64,000 nucleotides of DNA from Vicia villosa (taxonomy: Eukaryota; Streptophyta; Magnoliopsida; Fabales; Fabaceae): contig NC_081185.1 in NCBI RefSeq assembly GCF_029867415.1, positions 32,688,245 through 32,752,244 on the forward strand. The letters are read 5' to 3'. This document shows positions 55,761 through 64,000 of this stretch, one piece after another. The position numbers and the translations under genes were made by a program. The stretch's first letter is position 1. Every line of letters starts with the position of its first letter. The notes under the pieces are model-generated. The model had not been told where the DNA came from. It made no database searches and saw only the letters and a list, made by a program, of their open reading frames with translations.

Positions 55761-58700
55761 TGTAACGCCCCGAATTTAATTAATTGGTTAATTAAATTAT
55801 TAAAGTATTTAAATATTGGATTTAGTCGAAATTGGATGGTCGGTATTATTTTAAGAGGCGTATTTGGATTTATTAAGTTAAAGTTGGATTTTAGTCAGAT
55901 AGTCGGAAGAATAATATTAAGAATAATATTATTTATTTATTGAGATGTTTATTGAAATTTTCGCATTTTGGGACGATTTAGTCGGTATTAGTTCGAGATA
56001 GCTGATCGATATTTAATTGAAGATTTTAATATTTTTAGTATTAAAAATATTAATGAGTTAATGTTTAGCATTTTGGGAATTTTCCGAGTAATTAAGATTA
56101 GACCGGAAATATGAGACATTGAGTAATAAATCAGTATATTAAAATAATCGGATTTTATTTTAATGATATTTAAGTGGAAGTATTATTTTTACATTAAGTG
56201 TATAAATTATATTGGGCTTATATTATGGTATTTTTAAGGGTTAAGGGTGTATTTTTATTAGGCCCATTATTAAGTAGTAGTAATTAACTGGTGGTGTTAC
56301 TTGTCTTTTTGGAAAAAGATATAGCATAGGAAAGAAAGAGAAACCGTGAAAGAAGAAGAAGAAATAGAGAAAGGGGGTTAGGGTTGTGAAGAGGAGAAGA
56401 AGGAGACCCAAAATGTTGCTCTAAAGTGTCATTTTTCTCCAATTTTCCATTGAATCTTCTTAGAGCTGCACTCAATCCAAGGTAAGGGGGGATTCTTACT
56501 ACCTAAATGGGAATATGATGGATTGTATGTGGGTTTAGAGTATAGATTGGTCATTGTGTTGTGTTAATTCTGTTTTCTGTCACTGTTTAAAATTGCAATT
56601 GTTATGTTCATGTTGAATTGAATTGAATTTGGAATAAATATGCAATGTTGTGCGAGATTGGAAATGAGGAGAAAACGAAACAAAATAGAGGAATGGAGCC
56701 TATAGTTGTTCCTTGTTTCATATGCTTTCGTTTCATATGCTTTTCATCATGTGCTGTGCTGTTACTTGTTTTTCTTTTTTCTATTTCATACTACATATTG
56801 ACACTTAAATCATGATGTTAGTGTGTGTAGTAATTAAGCCACTACTATATCATTTTCATGTGATACCAGTAGGTCCATCATTCTATCCATATGCTTGTTC
56901 CATGTTGTGTCTTATTTTTATAATAGTAAATAATATATATAATGACACATATGAAATAATAGCAAATAATATATATAATGGCACATATGAACCTAATTAA
57001 GGAATGATACTTAATTGAAACAGTAGGACAAATAAATTATTAACAGTAGCAGAACTAATGAAATGCAAAGCATACCCATTTGATCGAAATAGCCGAATTA
57101 AGTCGTATAATTAGTTATCCGAAATTTGATGAAAATTTACGTGGTAGCAAATTTTAATTAGTATATTAACGTGGTTGTGTTATTTGTTAAAATTGTGATA
57201 TTTTACGAATCCATCGAAATTGTGTTTGATTTGAATCTCCTTTATAATTAAATGTTGGTCTTGAGATGGAAAATAGTAGAAATATTAGGATATTAATTAA
57301 TTGGTAAGGAATTGAAAAATAGAATATTGAATTGAATTAATATAATATGATTATTAATTTGTTGATTTAATCAATAGTAGGACTAATTTCAATAAGTCTA
57401 TTTAATTGGAAAATACTTGGACTTAGATAAATTATTCGGTTTGTCGGTAAATAACGGTATCTTGAGAATTTGACCGTAATGGTGTTTTTGGTTGACTATT
57501 TACGTTGAGAATAATACATTGATATGCCAATGATGTTGTCTTGATAAATAATATTATGTCTAATTGAATTAGTTGATAATTGGAAGTTGATTCGGTTTAC
57601 TTGATAAATTAGCATGTTGAGATTATCTTACGAATTGATCAAAAATTATGGTTTTGATTTGAATGACTTTGTTAATATGTGAAATTGAGTAATTTTTACG
57701 ATGTGCCGAAACGTGATGATAATTGTAATAATCTTGATGATATGCGAATTGTATATTTGTGACAATTTTGTTAATACACGAAGTTGTATGTTTGTTGTGA
57801 TATGTCGAAGCATGAGAATATATATGTAGTGACTTGTTTATATGCGAAGTTGTATAATTGCGATGATGTGTCGAAACATGACGATGTTTTGTGATGATTT
57901 GTAACACGTGATATTGTATATTTTTGTGATGATGATTTTGTGACTAAGTGAAGACGAAATATTATGGTGACGTGAATTACCTCGTATAGATGGTAATTGT
58001 TTGTGATATAGGCTTATGCCTCGTGACGATATGTGATTTTGATGAGTATGTTGTGTTGTCTTGTTTGTCGAGTCACATTCCATACGCATACTATGTGACG
58101 GCCTGAAAACTATGGCAAATATGACGGCCTGAAAACTATGGCAAACATGACGGCCTAAATGGCAATTGGTGACGGGGGCTGAAGCTCCGATTGGTACCAC
58201 ATGCATATACACGAGTCATGTCCCATGTGTCTTATGTGATTCATAGTTGTGACGTTTTGTGACTATATGGTGATTGTATTTTTGTGACTTATTAAATGAT
58301 GGAATTATGTGAAGATGTGAATTTGTGATTTAATGAATAGGGTGATGATATTAATACTTGTGAATGCGATTAACCGAATATGCCTAATTTCTGATATATA
58401 TATATAATAAAGATGCCTATGTGTTGACTTGTTGATGATGCTTATATGATGACCCGTCAAATATGTTTATATGTTGATATCATGACTATTCATTGATGAT
58501 GTTCTTTGTGTTGTTTATGTTGATGTTGTGTGAGGCGGTGATTCATTTATATTCTTTTCCTAATATATGATTTATCATGATCCTATTTATATAGTTTGAT
58601 ATCTCACCCTTGCTGCTGATGTTTCCCCTACCATGGGAAATGGGCAGGTACTCAAGTATAGTTGTGGAAGTTTGTTGCTTCATCGAGTCCAGTTGGTGTG

Positions 58701-59006
58701 TCGCTCTGATACGTAGCACTCGGGGGGTTGCTTATATCGTTATTTCGATGTTGTCGGTGTTTTTAGTTGTTGTTATTATAAACGTTGAATCCAAGTTGAA
58801 TGATATGAAATACTTGTTATACTTCCAAGTTGTTTGAGTTGAATAAAGTTGATAGTTGACTGTTACTCGAATGCTATGTATCATTGTTGAATGAAATACA
58901 AGTTGAAGTTTTAAGTTGATATGTGATACTCCAATTTGTTGTTTGAAAATTTAAATACTCTGATATTTCTCGCATTATATTTTCGGGTAGAATTTGGGGT
59001 GTTACA
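55761..59006 (+). mobile_element. Solo LTR, Tekay-type chromovirus
   Basis: 3246 bp, beginning TGTAACGCCCCGAATTTAAT and ending GGGGTGTTACA, flanked by the 5-bp duplication ATTGG (55756-55760 and 59007-59011). It has no internal PBS, PPT or coding. Its ends and an inner block (tctcaccct...tgtttcccct near 58602) match the 3' LTR at 5332-7781. This is the product expected from recombination between the two LTRs of a full element. Confidence 0.9.
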
Positions 59007-59330
59007 ATTGGTGGTGGTGATTGAGAATGCTGATGAAAGTTTGTTACACTTAGTTATGGGAGTCGTGATGAGAGGATGAAGGTAGAGATGAGAGAGAGAA
59101 TCCGAGAGTGAAGGAGGAGAGATGGAGGTTGTTGTGGTTGTTGAAGGTTGTAGATGAAGGTGGTTATGGTGGTTGAAAAACAGTTAGGGTGGTTGTTACG
59201 GTGGAAAGAGAGAGAGAACCATGAGAGAGGAGAGAATGAAGAGAGAGTTTGAAAGATTTTGGAAACTGAAAAATGAAAATGAAGCCTGTCCTAAATTGTG
59301 AAGAGCTTTTGTTTTTATATAGTGAACCCA
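59007..59330. other. Purine-rich flank, no gene seen
   Basis: GA/GGT-rich sequence (gagagagagaatccgagag, ggtggttatggtggttg) between the solo LTR and the CACTA terminus. It may be old 5' UTR-like gene sequence on the minus strand, but nothing supports a coding call. Confidence 0.35.
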
Positions 59331-59349
59331 CACTACAACACGCGTGGGC

Positions 59350-59760
59350 TTTAAAAGCGCTTTTTTTGGCCTTTAACAGCGCTTTAAAGCGCTGCCAAAG
59401 CCATCGCTGGCGTAGGCTACGAAAGCGCTTTTAAAAGCGCTCTGGTAGACCCCCCTATAAGAGCGCTTTTTCCAGAAAAAGCGCTCTGGTAGACCCCCCT
59501 ATAAGAGCGCTTTTTACAGAAAGCGCTCTGGTAGACCACCCTATAAGAGCGTTTTTTCTGGAAAAAGCGCTCTGGTAGACCCCCTATAAGAGCGCTTTTC
59601 TGGAAAAAGCGCTCTGGTAGCCCCCCTACTAGAGCGCTTTTCCAAAAGCGCTTTGGTAGGTTGCGTTTTTTTTCTTTTTTTTGATCTTTGGCAGCGCTTT
59701 TTGTAACAAAGTGCTTTTGTATGTGGACCTTTAAGAGCGCTTTTTAAAAGCGCTGTCGTT
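59350..59760. repeat. CACTA subterminal AGCGCT repeats
   Basis: About twenty copies of AGCGCT-centred words, in direct and inverted order, with spacers such as ctggtagacc. In CACTA elements such subterminal arrays bind the accessory transposition protein. Confidence 0.85.
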
Positions 59761-59804
59761 GCTAAATGAGATATTTTAAAGTGCAGCCTATAATTTCAGC
59801 CTCC

Positions 59805-59930
59805 CAGATCGACCTGTAATATTTTCGACCTGTAATATATTTTCAACCTGTAATATTTTCGACCTGTAATATATTTTCAACCTGTAATATTTTCGACCTG
59901 TAATATATTTTCGACGATATATTTTCAACC
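59805..59930. repeat. Tandem cgacctgtaatatattttc repeat
   Basis: Six units of gacctgtaatatt(att)ttc or aacctgtaatatt variants, 16-19 bp each. Confidence 0.85.
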
Positions 59931-60130
59931 ATAGGTAGGACTATATATATACTAATATAATACCATTATAATATCCAAAATTATATATATACATCATTAT
60001 GTCAATCAAACTAAATCTCTAACATCAACAATATTATACTTCAAATATTAATTGGCAACAATATGAACAAAGTTAGTAACCATATATTCTGGAGTACTAT
60101 AATATTCTCTTCAAATCGACACAAATCTTA

Positions 60131-60577
60131 CTACATGAATAGCTGATGAATATAAAATTGACACAATTCCTCTTTGATTTCTTCCAACTTAAGTTTCGGG
60201 TAAGAAGCAACACGGAATTCGTCAAAGTACTACAGAATAAAAACATAATATGAATGATTTAGTTAAATGTAATAAATTATAAGTTATCTAATTAAGTTAT
60301 AAATCCATACCGTGATTGGAATCTCTAATTGATTCATTTGAAGGATTTCTTTCATAAACCTCAAAACAAAGTATCCGCAGTCTGAACTGTTCCGCTGTAT
60401 CGGACACTACATAGAAAAACAAATAAGAAATTATAGTTGTCTTGTTTTATCAAGTAGCATAAATATTATAAGAAAAATTGTGAAAAATAATGTACCTGCA
60501 CTTTGATCCAAGTAATGTTGTTTGATTTAGTCCGGGATACCTGTGCGTCTCGTTGACTTCGGAACACTTGTATTGAT
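60131..60577 (-). pseudogene. Ulp1-like (C48) protease end of the CACTA element
   Basis: Three exons with good GT/AG borders and matching phases: 60577-60496, 60406-60311 and 60229-60131 (stop TAG). Exon 2 encodes CPIQRNSSDCGYFVLRFMKE, in which DCGYF contains the expected catalytic cysteine of Ulp1/C48 cysteine proteases. Exon 3 ends KLKLEEIKEELCQFY. Upstream exons, with the His and Asp residues, are missing because the Ogre-type LTR at 60634 replaces them. CACTA and some Mutator elements carry such captured protease genes. Confidence 0.75.
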
Positions 60578-61546
60578 CTAACAAAAATATAAAAGCATAT
60601 ATTTAGATCAATCTCACAAATAATTAAATATATTGTCATACCCTAATTTTTGACCCCCCTGAGATGACATATCTTCAGGATTTTCATCAAGTCAAAGTAA
60701 GTACCCAGGGCAGTCTGGCATTCAATCGAGGGTGTTCAAAGACAAGAAAACTCAGGCAAAGGATCAATCAATAGAGGGATTAGTCTCTAATACAATCATA
60801 AGACTCAAAAGCCTCATTATTACACCTATGATTGATTAAGACACCCAGTCATCTAAGTACAGGATTACTCAGATCAACAGACTAGGGTTTGGAGCCTATC
60901 AAGGACTAAAATCAGGGATCACCTTTGGGAAACCCTAAAAAGCCCCAGGAAACCATTCAAAGACATTAATCATCTTCAAATAACTCTTATGACAAGATCC
61001 ACTGGACATTACACCTCAATTCAAAGTCTACACTCATCATTGTCCTCTGGTCGACAATTAGGGTTTTTGACGTAATTCACCAAGATAGTTGACTTTTAAT
61101 CAGGGCATGGATCCAAAACTCAAGACATGATTCAAGAATCTCTACTACCTCAATATAATCCATTTACATCATTCATTTGAGGAGAAGATCTTGTTTCTTC
61201 ACAAAAGCCCAAAAATTCACTTTGTCAGGAAAAGTCAACTGTGTGGGATCATCATTGACTTTTAAGGTTTTTGGTCAAAAAATGACTTTCAAAGATCAAT
61301 ATCATCAATATATGGATGTCAAAGTCATTTGACCAAAGAAATTCAAAGAAATTCATCAAGGAGCAAAAAGTCGGGAATTAGGGTTTTTGAGGGCATAGTG
61401 AGAACTCAAAATTTCACCTACACAACTCAAAAAACTTCCAACATGAAAGTTGTAGATCTTGCAAAATAAAACAACATCTCACATAAGAACTTTTTTCAAA
61501 AGATCAACCATTTAAGGGTTTTGAAAATTTTGAAGTTTTAGGTCAT

Positions 61547-61574
61547 AAACACTTAGAAAATTTTCTAAGTGTTT
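61547..61574. other. Perfect 28-bp palindrome in LTR copy B
   Basis: Arms AAACACTTAGAAAA and TTTTCTAAGTGTTT meet without spacer, about 913 nt after the LTR start. A near-copy occurs at 3381-3406 in LTR copy A. Confidence 0.9.
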
Positions 61575-62170
61575 TAACCTAGTTTTCATCCAACTTTGGG
61601 CTCATTTTTCACAAATTTCCCAAATGATTCTGAAGAAGACATAAACTAATGATTTGAAGTAGATGTTTAGGGCTTTCCAAATTGTGTTCAACCTTCTCCA
61701 AATTCAATTTGAGCTAAGAGTTATGCTTGTTCAAAGTTGGCCTCATGAAGTAAAATTATAGGTCATGCATCATTTTTGAACTTTGAAATTTTGTGCACAT
61801 GACCTCAATTATGGATGCTACACGACCCATAACATATCTGAAACAATGCCATGCATTCATTTTCACCATGCCATAAGGATTGAAGAAGATTCTAAAAACA
61901 AGAACATGTGATTATGTAATGATTACATTTGTGAATTTATGGCAAATTGATGAATCACCCAAGGAATCTTCTCACCAACCAATTAGAGCTCATTTCTGGC
62001 TCAGAATTGTCCCCTAAGATTAAGCAAAATCGAGGGCTAGGGGATTGATCAAATGGAATCAAAATTCTCATCATTGCATAAGAGATATTTGCAAACTTCC
62101 TTCATGCTTAAGAAACCAAACTTCTTTCATTAAGCAAGCTCACTCTTCTGCAACTATACTGAACCAATTG

Positions 62171-62180
62171 CCTATAAATA
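62171..62180 (+). promoter_or_regulatory. TATA box of LTR copy B
   Basis: CCTATAAATAGAGGCC, about 1540 nt from the LTR start and matched by the box at 2751-2760 in LTR copy A. Confidence 0.6.
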
Positions 62181-63127
62181 GAGGCCTCATTCTCATTCAA
62201 AAAACACACCAAAGCAACAGAATTCTTGCTTTCTCTTTTCTTTCTTCATACTTAGTTTTTTCAAAGGTCCTTTGGCAAGAAGACTCGGATTCTTCAAACC
62301 AAAGCTCTCTCTTTGAAAATAAGTATTCAAACACATTGAGGGAGGCATTTGGAGGTGATCCAAACCTCTGGAACCCTGCTGGGCGTGGAGAATCATCATC
62401 TCCACCTCTCATTTGGAGCACTTGCAGTTGGAGGTCCACAGAACAATTCAGGAGGTTTCAAGCCAAGCCAATCATCCAGGCACACTCCTCAGGTCATAGT
62501 GAAGCTAACCAGATGGCTGCAGCTCATCTGTAACTCCAAATTCAACAACCTCCATGTTCACTTGAAGCTGAAATCGAGGGAGGTCCATAGAGCAATTCAG
62601 GAGGATTCAAGCTCCAATAAGCATTCAGTTAGCATCATTGAGTCTCAGGGAAGCTATTGAGATCATTCATTCAAGTCCAGGTGCTCTCTATCATCCTCAC
62701 GACCTCCATTTTCAGAGGTAAGTTTCTGAACCTCACCTCTTTAATTTAAGCACTCTTTGTGATAAAGCTCGATTCTATCTTGTTCAGCATCATCAGAGGA
62801 TTGAAAACCCTCTATCATCATTCATTTATCTTTCAGTATAGTCATTTAATTTGATTTTTAAAATCTAGGGTTCTTCACGATTTCTGGTAAATTAGTTAGA
62901 TGTAGTTAATATAAATAGATATTAGTTACATATTTAGATCCGTGAGGAAATTTGGAGTGAAATTCATCTTTACATCATCACGTTTGGTTGAGAAACGAGT
63001 AAGTTCAGAAGTTCAAATTTGAAGAGCTTGAGGTTGAAGATGAAGATGGTGGGTGGCGCCATTTTTGGATTCTCAGGGGAGGGTTTAAAATATATTTAAT
63101 TGAAAGCGTGTTTTAAACGAATACATC

Positions 63128-63206
63128 GTTTGCCCTAGTGGCCTCACATGCGCTCTTAGTCTCCTCATGCCTCAAGTCTGGGGTTCGAATCCCCCTCGCC
63201 CCAGAC
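63128..63206 (+). other. tRNA-like module 1 of LTR copy B
   Basis: A-box-like TTGCCCTAGTGG is followed by a perfect Pol III B box GGTTCGAATCC near 63182. A 10-bp inverted repeat (AAGTCTGGGG with CCCCAGACTT) encloses the B box. The cloverleaf is incomplete, so a tRNA-derived element is likelier than a working tRNA gene. Confidence 0.5.
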
Positions 63207-63283
63207 TTTTTATTCCTTTTATTTTTTTCATGATTTACACGTTTATCTGAAAATATAATGTGTTGGATGTGTATCACTATCAC

Positions 63284-63309
63284 CATGCGCGCGCTGGCCC
63301 AGTGGTTTG
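63284..63309 (+). other. tRNA-like module 2 of LTR copy B, interrupted
   Basis: Only the start remains: gcgcgctggcccagtggttt contains a good A box (TGGCCCAGTGG). The Sirevirus LTR begins at 63310, right after it, so any B-box half lies beyond the window. Confidence 0.4.
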
Positions 63310-64000
63310 TGAAGGATAGAAAAACACTTAGAAAGGGGGGGGGTTTGAATAAGTGTAGCTTTAAAAACTTGACAGATAAAAATAAATTGCACAGTTATTT
63401 TTATCCTGGTTCGTTGTTAACTAAACTACTCCAGTCCACCCCCGCAGAGATGATTTACCTCAACTGAGGATTTAATCCACTAATCGCACGGATTACAATG
63501 GTTCTCCACTTAGTCAGCAACTAAGTCTTCCAGAGTCTTCTGATCACACACTGATCACTCCAGGAACAACTGCTTAGATACCCTCTAAGACTTTTCTAGA
63601 GTATACTGATCCACACGATCACTCTAGTTACAACCTGCTTAGATAACTTCTAAGACTTCCTAGAGTATTCTGATCCACACGATCACTCTAGTTCCTTACA
63701 ACTTAATGTAATCAATTCTAAGAGTATTACAATTGCTTCTTAAAAGCTATAATCACAAACTGTGATATTTCTCTTAACGTTTAAGCTTAATCTCACTAAT
63801 ATATTACAACAGCAATGTAGTGAGCTTTGATGAAGATGAAGATTCTGAGCTTTGATTTGAACAGCGTTTCAGCAAGTTAATATGAGTTGTTTTGGTGCAG
63901 AATCGTTAACCTTGCTTCTCATCAGAACTTCATATTTATAGGCGTTGGAGAAGATGACCGTTGAGTGCATTTAATGCTTTGCGTGTTCCGTACAGCATCG
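63310..64000 (-). mobile_element. Second Sirevirus copy, LTR only visible
   Basis: 691 bp matching the LTRs at 29738 and 38184 from their plus-strand start TGAAGGATAG onward, with a few differences (a longer G run near 63340, gataactt for gataacct near 63644, tatgag for tataag near 63881). Solo LTR or full element cannot be told. Confidence 0.95.

Larger units (their letters stand above)
59331..60633 (-). mobile_element. CACTA element, 3' end
   Basis: The terminus CACTACAACAC begins at 59331. It is followed by a subterminal region (about 59350-59760) packed with agcgctttt / aaaagcgct repeats in both orientations and ctctggtagacccccctata units, typical of legume CACTA ends. A short cgacctgtaatattttc repeat lies at 59805-59930. 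Beyond it, on the minus strand, are the last exons of the element's protease gene. The rest of the element is cut off by the LTR at 60634. Confidence 0.8.
60634..63309 (+). repeat. Ogre/Tat-type Ty3 LTR (copy B)
   Basis: Starts TGTCATACCCTAATTTTTGA inside the CACTA gene. It holds the palindrome at 61547, the TATA box at 62171, and tRNA-like modules at 63128 and 63284. The Sirevirus LTR at 63310 interrupts it, so its end lies outside the window. The 162-aa frame after the TATA box (62045-62533) has no recognisable domain and is probably transcribed leader rather than a gene. Confidence 0.75.

Noticed and set aside
57623..58212. Repeated His/Tyr-rich frames on the minus strand
   Set aside because: They come from a loosely repeated tgtgatgatgtgcgaa-type LTR sequence, not from coding.
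58610..58837. 75-aa hydrophobic frame in the Tekay solo LTR
   Set aside because: Hydrophobicity follows from T-rich DNA, and the block is shared with another LTR of the family as non-coding sequence.
59350..59930. Possible CRISPR-like or satellite array
   Set aside because: The repeats are irregular, in both orientations and directly behind a CACTA terminus, so they are subterminal repeats of a transposon.
62045..62533. 162-aa open frame downstream of a TATA box
   Set aside because: It lies in LTR copy B, has no recognisable domain and low-complexity composition. It probably reflects transcribed LTR leader rather than a protein gene.

Overview
This window is plant nuclear DNA dominated by nested transposable elements, with one intact cellular gene. 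The element set (long Ogre/Tat-type Ty3 LTRs, a Sirevirus-type Ty1/copia element, Tekay- and Athila-type Ty3 elements, CACTA relics with AGCGCT-rich ends) together with the AT-rich base composition points to a large-genome legume, most likely tribe Fabeae (pea, vetch, lentil or Lathyrus). The species is inferred, not shown.

Layout. 1-4252: a copia LTR fragment, then a reverse-oriented Ogre/Tat-type LTR carrying two tRNA-like modules. 4253-5331: a broken plant-mobile-domain-like gene. 5332-9620: 3' LTR and decayed integrase/RNase H end of a Tekay chromovirus (minus). 9621-12700: a copia LTR-like piece and a decayed CACTA transposase. 12702-16041: an intact eight-exon cytochrome P450 gene (minus, 478 aa) resembling CYP724 brassinosteroid C-22 hydroxylases, with a MITE in intron 1 and a TATA box about 90 bp upstream. 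16619-17266: two large palindromes separated and flanked by long (TA)n tracts. 17500-18109: copia RNase H relic. 18448-23194: a complete but internally deleted Athila derivative (TSD TGCAT) encoding one fused 391-aa reading frame.

23289-42702: an Ogre element with 5' LTR, PBS, an intact ORF1, gag and protease, but with RT, RNase H, integrase and most of its 3' LTR deleted. Its gag is split by a 9653-bp Sirevirus (29738-39390, TSD CTATG, LTRs differing at only three sites that I found), so the Sirevirus is young. 42703-47540: Reina/CRM-like RT fragment, then the 3' end of a second Athila element. 47755-49660: copia LTR, PBS and truncated gag.

49661-55632: a chain of reverse-oriented Ogre/Tat-type LTRs with a PBS and an 11-copy hairpin repeat array. 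55761-59006: a solo LTR of the Tekay type (TSD ATTGG). 59331-60633: 3' end of a CACTA element with a three-exon Ulp1-like protease end. 60634-63309: another Ogre/Tat-type LTR, interrupted inside its second tRNA-like module by a further Sirevirus LTR that runs off the window.

The genes do not form a pathway or operon. The P450 would act alone in the ER membrane in brassinosteroid synthesis. Everything else is element machinery or its remains. The most unusual signals are paired tRNA-like modules at matching places in two Ogre-type LTRs, a conserved palindrome in the same LTRs, a hairpin array with paired compensatory changes, and an Athila derivative that kept one open frame through several deletions.
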